A DNA stretch of 64,000 nucleotides from Betaproteobacteria bacterium (GTDB taxonomy: Bacteria > Pseudomonadota > Gammaproteobacteria > Burkholderiales > SG8-41), in contig JAHFRL010000008.1 in the NCBI GenBank assembly GCA_023266235.1, forward strand, positions 29,511 to 93,510, given 5' to 3'. Position 1 is the stretch's first letter. Each line of letters opens with the position of its first letter. The notes beneath the pieces were generated by a model that saw only the letters and a list, made by a program, of their open reading frames with translations, was not told the DNA's origin and searched no databases. Made by a program: the position numbers and the translations under genes. Positions 18,960 through 28,581 of this stretch are shown here, in pieces.

Positions 18960-19723
18960 AGTATTCTCCCGAATTCGCGTACGATATGCTGCTGGCGCCG
19001 GCTCACGGCGAGCTTCTCGGCGACGTTCTTCAGCACCACCACCCAATGCCTCTCGCCGTCGGCGTCGGCGGCGCGCTCGAAGCCCCGGATCGCTTCTTTC
19101 GCGACCAGGCAGTTGCGATGGATGCGCACGAAGCGCGCGAGAAATTCCTGCTCGAGCTTCGCCAGCGACTCCTCGAGCAGAAACTCGCGCTCCGCGGTGC
19201 GCACCGTCACGTATTTTAACTCGGCTTTGAGAAAGGCGATGTCGCCGACCGGTATCAGATGGATGCGCCCGCGTTCGTTGACCGACAGATGGGTGCGCGC
19301 CTCGGGTTTCAGCTCGCGCAGCACGTCGAGCCGCAGCGGCGTGATCGTGCGTGCGCGCGCCAGTGCGTCTAACAGCCGGCCGAGGCGAATCGGCTTCAGC
19401 AGGTAGTCGACCGCGTGCACTTCGAACGCTTTCAGTGCGTAAGCGTCGAAAGCGGTGGTGAAGATGATCGCCGGCGGCTCGTCGAGGCGCTGCATGTGCT
19501 GCGCGACCTCGAGCCCGTCCATTTCAGGCATGCGGATATCGAGCAGCACCACATCAGCCTCGCATTGCGGCAGCAGTTCCAGCGCTCGCCGGCCATTGTC
19601 CGCCTCGCCGACGACCTCGAGTGGCAGCTTGAGCGCGCAGTCCGACAGCAGGTCGCGCACGCGGTTGCGCGCCGGTGTCTCGTCGTCGACAATCATCACG
19701 CGCAACGGATGATCTGCTGCCAT
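18956..19723 (-). CDS. algR: LytTR-family response regulator (AlgR-like)
   Basis: Two-component DNA-binding regulator (255 residues). The receiver domain has the acidic pair in MIVDDETPARNR and the phospho-acceptor about D62 in LLDIRMPEMDG. The C-terminal LytTR DNA-binding domain has FLKAELKYVTVRT and FVRIHRNCLV. Its ATG shares one base with the stop of the kinase gene, so the two are coupled. The pair beside argH and hemC is the arrangement of algZ-algR in pseudomonads and betaproteobacteria. Target genes cannot be read from the window. Confidence 0.88.
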   Translation of the reverse strand: MAADHPLRVMIVDDETPARNRVRDLLSDCALKLPLEVVGEADNGRRALELLPQCEADVVLLDIRMPEMDGLEVAQHMQRLDEPPAIIFTTAFDAYALKAFEVHAVDYLLKPIRLGRLLDALARARTITPLRLDVLRELKPEARTHLSVNERGRIHLIPVGDIAFLKAELKYVTVRTAEREFLLEESLAKLEQEFLARFVRIHRNCLVAKEAIRGFERAADADGERHWVVVLKNVAEKLAVSRRQQHIVREFGRIL

Positions 19724-20730
19724 CAGGTGCTGCCTTTCAGGTACGGAATCACGATGTGCACCTGGTATGCATCGTCCGTCGCGGTAGCCTTGAGACTCGC
19801 CTCGACGTCGAAATGCAACGCCAGCCGCTCACGGATGTTGGCCAGCGCCATGCGGTTGCCGGGATGGTGATCGCTGGCCTGGCGATAGGGGTTGCGCAAC
19901 AGCAAGTGCACCCGGTCGCCGTCGCGATGGATGCGTATGGTGATCACGCCGGGCTCGCTGCGCGGCTCGATGCCGTGATAAACGGCGTTTTCCAGCAACG
20001 GCTGCAGCACCAGCGGCGGAATCAGCGCATCGGGCGGCATGGCCGCGATATCCCACTCAACCTGCAGCCGCTCGCCAAGGCGCAGCTGCTCGATGCTCAG
20101 GTATTGCTTCGCAAGCCCGACTTCGCGCGTGATCTGCGCGAGCTGCCGGTTATCGGCCATCAGCACGCGGAACAGGTCGGCGAGATCCTCGAGCGCGTGC
20201 TCGGCGCGCCGCGGATCCTGGCGCATCAGGCTCAATACGGCGTTGATGCTGTTGAACAGAAAATGCGGCCGGATGCGCGCCTGCAGCGCCTGCAGCCGCG
20301 CCTCGGTCAGCGCGGGGGACAGCGCGCGGCCGCGCAGCTCAAAGTAGCCGATCAGGATGCCGGTCACCAGCAGCGTGAAAATCCAGTAGCGCTCGAGCGC
20401 GCCCATGCCCTTGAACAGGTTGAGCCCGAAATAATAAACCGCGGTGGTTACCGCGAGCTCGATTGCGATCAGGGTCGCGATCGCATACGAATAACGCAAT
20501 CGATGCAGCCAGTCGTTGGCGGCCGCGAGTATCAGCAGGCTCAGTATGAGTATCGGCTGCAGCAGCGCCGACAAATCAATCAGTTCTTCCATCAGCGCCA
20601 GCGGCTCGTTTGTCTTGAGCAGCGCCGCAGCCAGGCACATGCCGTCGACGATCACCAGAATGCGCAGCAAAATCCCGAGGTTGCGGAAGTTCGGCAGGGC
20701 GCCGGCATTGGCGTTTTGATTTATACTCAT
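19723..20730 (-). CDS. algZ: LytS/AlgZ-type sensor histidine kinase
   Basis: Membrane sensor kinase of the His_kinase (PF06580) type (335 residues from ATG 20730). Four to five hydrophobic helices occupy about residues 15-130. The phospho-accepting histidine is about H156 in [18 protein letters not shown]. The N-box [11 protein letters not shown] and the [13 protein letters not shown] region form the ATP-binding part. An upstream in-frame ATG at 20793 would run into argH. The gene is divergent from argH with only 26 bp between starts. Confidence 0.88.
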   Translation of the reverse strand: MSINQNANAGALPNFRNLGILLRILVIVDGMCLAAALLKTNEPLALMEELIDLSALLQPILILSLLILAAANDWLHRLRYSYAIATLIAIELAVTTAVYYFGLNLFKGMGALERYWIFTLLVTGILIGYFELRGRALSPALTEARLQALQARIRPHFLFNSINAVLSLMRQDPRRAEHALEDLADLFRVLMADNRQLAQITREVGLAKQYLSIEQLRLGERLQVEWDIAAMPPDALIPPLVLQPLLENAVYHGIEPRSEPGVITIRIHRDGDRVHLLLRNPYRQASDHHPGNRMALANIRERLALHFDVEASLKATATDDAYQVHIVIPYLKGST

Positions 20731-20756
20731 CGTTTGATTATGTGAGAGCACATGCA

Positions 20757-22154
20757 GTGACGCAAGAGAAATCCAGGGGGGCCGCCACCCCATGGTCGGG
20801 GCGGTTCAACGAGCCGGTGGCCGAGGCCGTCAAGCACTACACCGCGTCGATAGGCTTTGACCGGCGGCTCGCCGAGTTCGACATCGACGGCTCGGCTGCG
20901 CATGCGCGGATGCTGCACGCGGTCGAAATCCTGGGCGCCGCAGACCTGGCCGCGATCGAGCACGGCCTGGCGCAGATTCGAGACGAAATCCGCGCCGGCA
21001 GGTTCGACTGGTCGCCCGATCTCGAAGACGTGCATACCAACATCGAGAGGCGGCTCACGGCATTGATTGGCGATGCCGGCAAACGGCTGCACACCGCGCG
21101 CTCGCGCAACGATCAGGTCGCGACCGACGTGCGCCTGTATCTGCGCGTGGCGATCGACGAGATCGCCGACCTGATCAAGGCGGCGCAACGCGCCCTGCTC
21201 GAGCTCGCTGACCAGCACACCGACACCGTGATGCCCGGTTTCACGCACCTGCAGGTCGCGCAGCCGGTATCGTACGCGCATCACCTGATGGCGTATTTCG
21301 AAATGCTCAATCGCGACGTGCAGCGGCTTGCCGACTGCCGCAAGCGCGTCAACCGGCTGCCGTTGGGCGCCGCGGCGCTCGCCGGCACCACGTTTCCGAT
21401 CGACCGCATGATGGTCGCCAAAGAGCTCGGCTTCGAAGGCGTGTGCGAGAACTCGCTCGACGCGGTGTCCGATCGCGACTTCGCGATCGAGTTCTGCGCG
21501 GCGGCCGCGCTGGTCATGATGCATTTGTCGCGCTTCTGCGAGGAAGTCATCCTCTGGATGAACCCGCGCTTCGCGTTCGTCGATCTCGCCGACCGCTTCT
21601 GTACCGGCTCGTCGATCATGCCGCAAAAGAAAAACCCGGACGTGCCGGAGCTGATCCGCGGCAAGACCGGCCGCGTCAACGGCAGCCTCGTCGCGCTGCT
21701 GACCTTGATGAAGGCGCAGCCGCTCGCCTACAACAAGGACAACCAGGAAGACAAGGAGCCGTTGTTCGACACCGTCGACACGCTGACCGCGAGCCTGCGC
21801 GTGTTCGCCGAAATGTTCGGCGGCATCAGGGTCAATGCCGACGCGATGCGCAAGGCCGCGCTCGAAGGCCATGCGACGGCTACCGATCTTGCCGACTATC
21901 TGGTGAAGAAAGGCGTGCCGTTCCGCGAAGCGCATGAGGCGGTCGCGCAGGCCGTGCGGTTCGCCGAGGGGCGCGGCTGCGGTCTCGCCGATCTGAAGCT
22001 GCCCGATCTGCAGCAGTTCTCGCCGCTGATCGGCAAGGAAGTGTTCGCCGCGCTGACGCTGGAGGGCGCGCTCAAGGCGCGCAGCCATATCGGCGGCACT
22101 GCGCCTGCCAGAGTCAAAGCGGCGATCGCCAAAGCGAAAAAAAACCTCGCCTGA
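20757..22154 (+). CDS. argH: Argininosuccinate lyase
   Basis: Last step of arginine synthesis, cleaving argininosuccinate to arginine and fumarate (465 residues; family about 460). Motifs are [31 protein letters not shown], and the signature [20 protein letters not shown]. Two GTG starts are possible, at 20742 and 20757; the second has GAGAG eight bases upstream and better matches family length. It is divergent from the AlgZ gene. Confidence 0.96.
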   Translation: MTQEKSRGAATPWSGRFNEPVAEAVKHYTASIGFDRRLAEFDIDGSAAHARMLHAVEILGAADLAAIEHGLAQIRDEIRAGRFDWSPDLEDVHTNIERRLTALIGDAGKRLHTARSRNDQVATDVRLYLRVAIDEIADLIKAAQRALLELADQHTDTVMPGFTHLQVAQPVSYAHHLMAYFEMLNRDVQRLADCRKRVNRLPLGAAALAGTTFPIDRMMVAKELGFEGVCENSLDAVSDRDFAIEFCAAAALVMMHLSRFCEEVILWMNPRFAFVDLADRFCTGSSIMPQKKNPDVPELIRGKTGRVNGSLVALLTLMKAQPLAYNKDNQEDKEPLFDTVDTLTASLRVFAEMFGGIRVNADAMRKAALEGHATATDLADYLVKKGVPFREAHEAVAQAVRFAEGRGCGLADLKLPDLQQFSPLIGKEVFAALTLEGALKARSHIGGTAPARVKAAIAKAKKNLA

Positions 22155-22156
22155 GC

Positions 22157-23038
22157 GTGCCTCTGTGGGCTGACATCGGGCGCTCCATCGCTGAGGCGAC
22201 TGGAGCGCAGTTTCATATCGAGTCACGCACCTCGGTAGGCGGCGGCTGCATCAACGCCGCCTTTCGCGTCACCGGCGGCAGGCGCGCTTATTTCGTCAAA
22301 ACCAGCGCACCGCACGCCGCCGACATGTTTGCGGCCGAAGCCGCCGGGCTCGGCGAGATCGCGCGCTCGCAAACGGTGCGCGTGCCGCAGCCGGTGTGCC
22401 ACGGCAGCACCAGCGAAGCGGGCTGGCTCGCGCTCGAATTCATCGATTTCGGCAGCGCCCGGCGCGACAGCAGCCGCGCGCTCGGGCAATCGCTTGCGGC
22501 AATGCATCGCGTGACCGCGCCGCGCTTCGGCTGGCAGCGCGACAACGCCATCGGCGCAACGCCGCAGCCCAACACGCCGTGCGCAGACTGGGCCGAGTTC
22601 TGGCGCGAACACCGGCTCGGCTTCCAGCTCGCGCTGGCCGCGCGAAACGGCGCCCCCAGGTCGCTGCTCGCGAAGGGCGAACGGCTGTTACGTGATTTCC
22701 CGGCATTGCTCGCGGGCTGCGCCGTGGAGCCGGCGCTTTTGCATGGTGATCTATGGGGCGGCAACGCCGGAGTCGATAGCGCAGGGCTGCCGGTGATTTA
22801 CGATCCCGCCGTCTATTATGGTCATCGCGAGGCCGATCTCGCGATGACCGAACTGTTCGGCGGCTTCAATGCCGACTTTTATGCCGCCTACCGCGAGGCA
22901 TTTCCGCTCGACCCCGGCTACCCGGTGCGCAAGCAGCTCTACAACCTTTACCACGTGCTCAACCACTACAACCTGTTCGGCGGCGGTTACGCCCGCCAGG
23001 CCGAAGCCATGGTCGACCGCCTGCTGGCTGAGATTTGA
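22157..23038 (+). CDS. Fructosamine kinase family protein
   Basis: Kinase with a protein-kinase-like fold that phosphorylates ketosamines or ribulosamines in protein repair (293 residues; family about 285-295). Visible are the nucleotide-binding start GGGCINAAFRVTGG, the catalytic HGDLWGGNAGVD (about 197-208), the metal-binding YDPAVYYGHREADLAM and the C-terminal LYHVLNHYNLFGGGY. It starts with a GTG 2 bp after argH, so it is probably co-transcribed with it. Confidence 0.9.
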   Translation: MPLWADIGRSIAEATGAQFHIESRTSVGGGCINAAFRVTGGRRAYFVKTSAPHAADMFAAEAAGLGEIARSQTVRVPQPVCHGSTSEAGWLALEFIDFGSARRDSSRALGQSLAAMHRVTAPRFGWQRDNAIGATPQPNTPCADWAEFWREHRLGFQLALAARNGAPRSLLAKGERLLRDFPALLAGCAVEPALLHGDLWGGNAGVDSAGLPVIYDPAVYYGHREADLAMTELFGGFNADFYAAYREAFPLDPGYPVRKQLYNLYHVLNHYNLFGGGYARQAEAMVDRLLAEI

Positions 23039-23079
23039 GCGCAACATTCGGATAGATTGCGCCGCGCGCCCGCATTAAT

Positions 23080-24150
23080 ATGCGATCCATGAATTCCGCC
23101 GCCGAACAGACCCGCAAATGGCGCAGCGTGCTCGAACGCGACGCGCGCGCGGATGGCGCATTCGTCTACGCCGTGCGCACCACCGGCGTTTACTGCCGGC
23201 CGTCGTGTCCGAGCCGGCGCCCGAAACCGGAATCCGTCGAATTCTTCGCCGCGCCTGCCGTAGCCGAGCGTGCAGGCTACCGGCCGTGCAAGCGCTGCTC
23301 GCCGCATCAGGCCGACCGGCAGCGCGCCGCGGTGCTGGCGGCGTGCCGCCACATCGACGCGCACAGCAGTGAGCGTCTGACGCTGCAAACGCTGGGGCGC
23401 AAGATCGGGCTGAGCCCGCATCATCTGCAGCGGCTGTTCAAACAGATCACCGGCGTATCGCCGCGCGATTACCAGGAAGCGCGGCGCATTGCGCAGTTCA
23501 AACACGGCGTGCGCAACGGCCGCACGATCACTGCGGCGATGCTCGACTCCGGCTTCGGCTCGAGCAGCCGCCTCTATGAAAAATCCGCCCGCCACCTCGG
23601 CATGACACCTGCGCGCTACCGCAAACAAGGTGACGGCCTGGCGATTGCGTATACGATTTTCAGTTCACCACTGGGGGAAGTCCTACTCGCAGCGACTCCG
23701 CAAGGCATCTGCAAGGTTAGCCTGGGCACCGGCGCGTCCCGGCTCGAAGCCGAGCTGCGCGCCGAGTTCGGCGCGGCCGTCATCAAGCGCGATGACCGGA
23801 AGCTGCGGGCATACGCGAAGAAGATCGCGGGTTATTTCGGCGGCAGCCATGCCGCCCTGGATTTACCGCTCGATATTCGCGCCACTGCATTCCAGCGCAA
23901 GGTGTGGAACATCCTCAAGTCGATACCGCACGGCGCCACGCGCAGCTACAGCGACATCGCGCGGCGCGCCGGTATGCCGACCGCCGTGCGCGCGGTGGCA
24001 ACGGCTATCGCGTCCAATCCGGTCGCGCTGCTGATACCGTGCCATCGCGCGGTAAGAAAGAACGGCGATCTCGCCGGCTATCGCTGGGGGCTTGCGCGCA
24101 AGGCGGCGCTGCTTGCGCAGGAAACGAAACCAACCAAAATAAGGGCTTGA
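23080..24150 (+). CDS. ada: Bifunctional Ada: AraC-type regulator and methylated-DNA-protein cysteine methyltransferase
   Basis: Adaptive-response protein that repairs O6-methylguanine and phosphotriesters and activates its own regulon (356 residues; E. coli 354). Domains are an N-terminal zinc domain with C39, C43, C70 and C73 (VYCRPSCPSRRPKPES and CKRC), an AraC helix-turn-helix (about 85-180), and a methyltransferase domain with the acceptor cysteine about C321 in IPCHRAVRKNGDLAGY. All key cysteines are kept. No alkB or alkA follows within the window. Confidence 0.95.
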   Translation: MRSMNSAAEQTRKWRSVLERDARADGAFVYAVRTTGVYCRPSCPSRRPKPESVEFFAAPAVAERAGYRPCKRCSPHQADRQRAAVLAACRHIDAHSSERLTLQTLGRKIGLSPHHLQRLFKQITGVSPRDYQEARRIAQFKHGVRNGRTITAAMLDSGFGSSSRLYEKSARHLGMTPARYRKQGDGLAIAYTIFSSPLGEVLLAATPQGICKVSLGTGASRLEAELRAEFGAAVIKRDDRKLRAYAKKIAGYFGGSHAALDLPLDIRATAFQRKVWNILKSIPHGATRSYSDIARRAGMPTAVRAVATAIASNPVALLIPCHRAVRKNGDLAGYRWGLARKAALLAQETKPTKIRA

Positions 24151-24160
24151 AACCGCCGCT

Positions 24161-24180
24161 GAACGCGGATGAACGCTGAT
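24161..24180. repeat. Two tandem decamers (GAACGCGGAT, GAACGCTGAT) after ada
   Basis: Two head-to-tail decamers differing at one base, in the gap between ada and the LacI gene. The rest of the 196-bp gap contains no gene that I can support. Confidence 0.45.
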
Positions 24181-24346
24181 AAAATGAGTGATGGAGAGCG
24201 GGTTTTACACCTCCCGCCTCACTCGCTTCATATAGACTGCCGACAACAACGCGCGGCGCAGGGAAACCGCGACGCCTAGCTGGATGTGGATTTTCAGGTC
24301 AGCTGGCGTCAATGGGTTGACAAATCAGTCCGTCTGCAAAGCGCCA

Positions 24347-25393
24347 TCAGCGCTGGGCGCGCCGCAACCGGGTGCGCGCCGGCAGCGCAGTGGTGCCGCG
24401 CACTTTGAGCTCGACCGGCAGCTCATGCTGCCAGGCGACTTGCTTGCCCGCCAGCCGTGACAGCAGGTGCGTTGCGGCGAGCTGACCGAGTTCAGCGGTT
24501 GGGAAATGCACGGTGGTGAGCCCCGGTGACAGCAGCGACGCGATTTCCATGTCGTCAAAACCGGTGATCGAGACCTGCTGCGGCACGCGGATGCCGAGCG
24601 TATTGCATTCGGCGATCGCGCCGATCGCCAGCACGTCGTTCCCGCACATCACGGCGGTCGGCGGCTCCGCGCTCAACATCAGCGCGCGCAGTCCTTCGCG
24701 GCCGCTCGCCAGCGAATACGGCTTTTCGATCACGCGGTCGGGCTTGAGCTTGATGCCGCGTACGGCGAGCGCATCGCGTACGCCACGCAGACGGTCGCGC
24801 GCGCGCTCATTGTTGGCGGTGACGCCGGAAATCATCGCGAACTCGCGATGGCCGAAGCCGAGCAGGTGATTGGCGACCTGCAGCGCCGCGGCGCGATTGT
24901 TGAAGCCGACGCACGGGTGCTTGCCCGATTCGTCGAGCGCCCATGTCAGCACGTACGGGATCTGCCGCCCGCTCATCATCGCGTAAAGCTGCGGATCGTG
25001 CGAAGTGCCGAGCAGCACGAGACCGTCGACGCCGCGCTCGATCAGCGCGCGCGTCACGCGCACTTCGACTTCGGCATCGAACTCGTGGCACGCGAGCAGC
25101 AGCGTGTAGCCGGCCTCGTCGAGCGTCTTCTGCAGCGCGTGCGTGGTGTTGGCGAAAATCGCGTTGTCGAGCGTCGGGATCACCGCGCCGATGGTGTGCG
25201 TGCGGCGCGAGGCAAGCGCGCGCGCCGCGCCGAGCGCGACGTAGCCGAGGCTGCGTACCGCTTCCTGCACGCGCGCCAGCGTCAGCGGCTTGACCTTGCG
25301 CGGCAGCGAGATCGCTCGCGACACGGTCGCGGTCGACACCCTGGCGAGGCGCGCAACGTCGCTCAGCTTGACGGTTTTCTTGGGCGTTTTCAC
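24347..25393 (-). CDS. LacI-family transcriptional regulator (paralogue 1)
   Basis: DNA-binding repressor with periplasmic-binding-like sensor domain (348 residues). The helix-turn-helix KLSDVARLARVSTATVSRA is at about residues 8-27, with hinge ALGAARALASRRTH, followed by IGAVIPTLDNAIFA and SITGFDDMEIASLLSPGLTT. It closely resembles the next gene upstream (25559-26587) along its whole length, so the two arose by duplication. Both lie downstream of xsc. The effector is unknown; the GntR/CcpA-like subgroup is suggested by the hinge and operator type. Confidence 0.92.
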   Translation of the reverse strand: MKTPKKTVKLSDVARLARVSTATVSRAISLPRKVKPLTLARVQEAVRSLGYVALGAARALASRRTHTIGAVIPTLDNAIFANTTHALQKTLDEAGYTLLLACHEFDAEVEVRVTRALIERGVDGLVLLGTSHDPQLYAMMSGRQIPYVLTWALDESGKHPCVGFNNRAAALQVANHLLGFGHREFAMISGVTANNERARDRLRGVRDALAVRGIKLKPDRVIEKPYSLASGREGLRALMLSAEPPTAVMCGNDVLAIGAIAECNTLGIRVPQQVSITGFDDMEIASLLSPGLTTVHFPTAELGQLAATHLLSRLAGKQVAWQHELPVELKVRGTTALPARTRLRRAQR

Positions 25394-25449
25394 CGGAGAT
25401 TACACGTCGCGATCATTTGAGTTTCAGCGTAACAACTCCGCATCATTGC

Positions 25450-25463
25450 GGCAAGCGCTCTCA
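25450..25463. promoter_or_regulatory. Possible LacI-family half-operator upstream of paralogue 1
   Basis: GCAAGCGCTCTCA shares the AAGCGCT core with the better operator upstream of xsc (28471-28484), but the right half is degenerate. It is 57 bp upstream of the ATG at 25393, where autoregulation would act. AGCGCT is frequent in this GC-rich genome, so it may be chance. Confidence 0.3.
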
Positions 25464-25558
25464 TTATGGAATGGCGAACCTGGGGCGCGTTTCAGAATGA
25501 CTGGTAGCGCGGACGACCCCGTCTGCCGGATCGTCGGAATGCAAGCGAGACGCCTGCG

Positions 25559-26587
25559 CTACGTATTTTCGTGCCCCGCCGGCGGTGCCGTCGTGCCGCG
25601 CACGATGAAATCGACCGCGAGTTCGGTCATCAAGGCACCGGCTGCGCCGTTGAGCTGAGCCAGAATTTGCCGCGCCGCCGCCTCGCCGAGCTCGCGCATC
25701 GGTATCCTGACGGTGGTCAGCGCCGGCACCAGTATAGACGCTGCTTCCATGTCGTCGAATCCCGTAATTGACACTGCCGCCGGGACAGCGACGCCGCGCG
25801 CGTGGCATTCGAGCACCGCGCCCATCGCGAGCACATCGTTGCCGCAGATCACCGCCGTCGGCCGTGGCGCAAGCGCAAGCATATGCCGCATGGCCTCGCG
25901 CCCCGCCGCTATTGAATAAGGCGCTTCGATCACGCGTTGCGGCGGCAGCTCGATGTCGTGCGCCTCCAGCGCATCGCGCACGCCGGCGAGGCGTGCGCGC
26001 GAACGGTCATTACCGGCGGTGATGCCGGTAATCATCGCAATCTCGCGGTGCCCGATGTCGATGAGATAGTTGGCGACGCGCATGGCCGCGACGCGGTTGT
26101 CGAAGCCGACGCACGGGTGGCAGCCCGACCGATCGAGCGCCCACGTCAGCACATACGGGATGCCGAAATCGGCAAGCAGCGTGAAAAGCGCCGCATCGTG
26201 CTCGGCGCCGACCAGTACCAGCGCGTCGACTCCACGCTCGATCAGCGAACGCGTGACCTTGATCTCGGCGTTGAGGTCGAACTCGTGGCAGGCGAGCAGC
26301 AGCGTGTAGTCTCGCTCCTGGAGCGCTTTCTGCAGCGCCTGAGTGGCGTGGGCGAAGAGCGCGTTGTCGAGCGTGGGAATCACCGCGCCGATGGTATGGG
26401 TGCGCCGCGAGCGCAGCGCGCTTGCGGCGCCATGCGGCACATAGCGCAGACTCTGCGCTGCGTCCTCGACGCGCTTGAGTGTCGCGACGCTTACCATGCG
26501 CGGCTGCGACAGCGCGCGCGACACCGTCGCGCTAGACACTTGGGCGAGACGCGCGACGTCGGCTAGCTTGGCGGTGGATTTGGTCAT
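25559..26587 (-). CDS. LacI-family transcriptional regulator (paralogue 2)
   Basis: Paralogue of the adjacent regulator (342 residues from MTKSTAKLADVARLAQVS). The helix-turn-helix LADVARLAQVSSATVSRALS is at about residues 7-26, and the sensor domain repeats the phrases RTHTIGAVIPTLDNA, YTLLLACHEFD and VSITGFDDMEAASI of its neighbour. An upstream start in the same frame (26617) would fall in the terminator hairpin. It is separated from xsc by a strong terminator, so it is probably transcribed from its own promoter in the 57-bp gap or by read-through. Confidence 0.92.
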   Translation of the reverse strand: MTKSTAKLADVARLAQVSSATVSRALSQPRMVSVATLKRVEDAAQSLRYVPHGAASALRSRRTHTIGAVIPTLDNALFAHATQALQKALQERDYTLLLACHEFDLNAEIKVTRSLIERGVDALVLVGAEHDAALFTLLADFGIPYVLTWALDRSGCHPCVGFDNRVAAMRVANYLIDIGHREIAMITGITAGNDRSRARLAGVRDALEAHDIELPPQRVIEAPYSIAAGREAMRHMLALAPRPTAVICGNDVLAMGAVLECHARGVAVPAAVSITGFDDMEAASILVPALTTVRIPMRELGEAAARQILAQLNGAAGALMTELAVDFIVRGTTAPPAGHENT

Positions 26588-26610
26588 CGGATGCTGATGA
26601 TCCGCGGGAA

Positions 26611-26640
26611 AAATCAAAAAGCCGGCGCTCGGCCGGCTTT
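26611..26640 (-). terminator. Rho-independent terminator of xsc
   Basis: A perfect 9-bp stem (AAAGCCGGC / GCCGGCTTT, 26618-26626 and 26632-26640) with a 5-base loop. On the minus strand it is followed by a T-rich run. It starts 5 bases after the xsc stop codon. Confidence 0.9.
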
Positions 26641-26644
26641 CTTG

Positions 26645-28402
26645 TTATACGCCCTTCGCGCTGTACTTCCGGTATTTCGGCAGCAGGCGTTTCGGCTGCC
26701 TGAACGCATCGCGGCGGAACGGGTCGCCGAGCTCGCGCGTGAGCATCAGGTTGATCACGGTCGGCTTGTTCGATTTCACCGCGCTCTTCAGCGCGTCGCC
26801 GATGTCGTCGACGCGATCTACGGTGATGCCCTTGGCACCCATCGCTTTCGCAACCTCGGCGAAATTCGGGTTTTCGAGGTTGGTGCCGAGGAAGCGGTTG
26901 TCGAAGTAGTCGACCTGGTTTTTCTTCTCCGCGCCCCATTGACCGTTGTTGAACACCACGGCGACCGCTGGAATATCCTCGCGCACGCAGGTCATCACTT
27001 CGGCGAGGCTCATGCCCCATGCGCCGTCGCCGACGTAGGCGATCGCCGGGCGGTCGGGGCGGCCGACTTTGGCGCCGATCGCGGCCGGATACGAGTAGCC
27101 GCAGTTGCCGAAGCTCATCGCCGCGAGAAAGCTCGGCGCCATGTCGAAAGGCAGGTAGCTGTTCGCGACCGAGCACACGTTGCCGATGTCAGTCGACACC
27201 ATCGCGTTTTTCGGCATCGCTTTGGCGAGCGCGGCGAGCGCCTGGCGCGGGCCAATGCGGCCTTTTTCGTTGGGCGACGGCCATTTCGCGAGCTCCTGCG
27301 CCCACGCTTCCTTTTCCTTGCGCACTTCGGCGAGCCGCGCTTTGTTCGGCGCCATCTTGCCGAGCGCTTTCAGGCGCTGCAGGAGTTCGCGCGCGGCGAG
27401 CCTGGCGTCGCCGCAGATGCCGATCGAGACTTTCTTGACCAGCCCGAGCATCCGCGGGTCGGCGTCGATCTGGATGATCCTGGCGTGCTTCGGCCAGTAT
27501 TCGAGGCCGTGCTGCGGCAGCGTGCCGAAGGGACCGAGGCGCGAACCGAGCGCGAGCACCACGTCGGCGCGCGAGATGATTTTCATCGCCGCTTTCGAGC
27601 CTTGGTAGCCGAGCGGGCCGCACGAGAGCTCGTGGCTCGCCGGGAATGAATCGTTGTGGAGATAGGAGTTCACGACGGGCGCGGTCAGGTACTCGGCGAG
27701 CGCGGCGCAGTCCTTGATACCGTTCGCCATGATCACGCCGCCGCCGGAAAGAATCACCGGGAATTTCGCTTTGGCGAGCAGCCGCGCCGCGGCATCGAGC
27801 GCATCGGGCCCGCCTGCCGAACGCTCGATTTTCTGCGGCGCCAGAATGTCGTAATCGCCTTCGCCATAGTAATAGTCGCGCGGAATGTTGACCTGCACCG
27901 GGCCGCGCTCGTGCATCGCGATCGTGAACGCGCGGTGCATGAGCTCCGCCATGCGCAGCGGCGAATTGATGTGCACCTGCCACTTGGTGATCTTGGAGAA
28001 AATCGGCATCTGCTCGGTTTCCTGGAAACCGCCGAGCCCCATCGTCAGGCTGCCGGACTCGGGCGTGATGCAGATGACCGGCGAGTGCGCCCAGTAGGCG
28101 GCGGCGATCCCGGTCACGAAATTGGTGATGCCGGGCCCGTTCTGCGCGATGCACACGCCGTGCTTGCCGGTCACGCGCGAGTAGCCGTCGGCCATGTGCG
28201 CGGCGTTTTGCTCGTGCGCGACCGAAATAAAGCGGATGCCGGCGCCGGGAAACAGATCGTGCGCGTCCATGTAAGCCGAGCCGACGATGCCAAACGTATC
28301 CTTCACGCCCTGCGCAACCAGCGTTTCGACGAAGGCTTCGGATGGCGTCATGCGTATCTTGGTCGACAGCGCGAGGCTCTTGAGTTCCGTCATCGTGTTC
28401 AT
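26645..28402 (-). CDS. xsc: Sulfoacetaldehyde acetyltransferase-like ThDP enzyme
   Basis: Thiamine-diphosphate enzyme (585 residues; Xsc about 590). Xsc converts sulfoacetaldehyde and phosphate to acetyl phosphate and sulfite. Visible are the catalytic-glutamate region AHEQNAAHMADGYSRV, IAQNGPGITNFVTGIAAAYW, GGFQETEQMPIFSKITKW, and the ThDP/Mg site GDGAWGMSLAEVM with NNGQWGAEKKNQ. The ATG has AGGAGG four bases upstream. The upstream sulfonate-type ABC genes fit the call, but no pta gene follows. Another acetolactate-synthase-like activity cannot be excluded. Confidence 0.78.
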   Translation of the reverse strand: MNTMTELKSLALSTKIRMTPSEAFVETLVAQGVKDTFGIVGSAYMDAHDLFPGAGIRFISVAHEQNAAHMADGYSRVTGKHGVCIAQNGPGITNFVTGIAAAYWAHSPVICITPESGSLTMGLGGFQETEQMPIFSKITKWQVHINSPLRMAELMHRAFTIAMHERGPVQVNIPRDYYYGEGDYDILAPQKIERSAGGPDALDAAARLLAKAKFPVILSGGGVIMANGIKDCAALAEYLTAPVVNSYLHNDSFPASHELSCGPLGYQGSKAAMKIISRADVVLALGSRLGPFGTLPQHGLEYWPKHARIIQIDADPRMLGLVKKVSIGICGDARLAARELLQRLKALGKMAPNKARLAEVRKEKEAWAQELAKWPSPNEKGRIGPRQALAALAKAMPKNAMVSTDIGNVCSVANSYLPFDMAPSFLAAMSFGNCGYSYPAAIGAKVGRPDRPAIAYVGDGAWGMSLAEVMTCVREDIPAVAVVFNNGQWGAEKKNQVDYFDNRFLGTNLENPNFAEVAKAMGAKGITVDRVDDIGDALKSAVKSNKPTVINLMLTRELGDPFRRDAFRQPKRLLPKYRKYSAKGV

Positions 28403-28470
28403 GGATCCTCCTGCGGTGGGATGTAATTTGTGCGATTACTCGGCCCAGTTTAGCGCGGCGGCAAGCTTTT

Positions 28471-28489
28471 TGGAAGCGCTTACATTTTA
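28471..28489 (-). promoter_or_regulatory. LacI-type operator and -10 element upstream of xsc
   Basis: On the minus strand TGTAAGCGCTTCCA (28484 to 28471) fits 13 of 14 positions of the CcpA/LacI-type pattern TGWAANCGNTNWCA and has the 8-bp palindromic core AAGCGCTT with the central CG. A -10-like TAAAAT (28489-28484) abuts it, so a bound repressor would cover the start of transcription. The xsc ATG is 69 bp downstream. A good -35 was not found. The two LacI genes just past xsc are the obvious candidates to bind it. Confidence 0.6.
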
Positions 28490-28581
28490 CGTCGCGCTGC
28501 AGACCGCTGCTCATATATCTCAATATTCAATTGGTTGTTTTATCTAATCTGTGACCTTGGAAGAATTTCCCAAATCTCACA

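Noticed and set aside
18841..19230. Plus-strand 129-codon open frame opposite algR
   Set aside because: Arg- and Ser-rich with no structure; the minus strand has a complete response regulator.
20727..22226. 499-codon minus-strand open frame opposite argH
   Set aside because: argH carries full lyase signatures on the plus strand; this frame is an antisense shadow.
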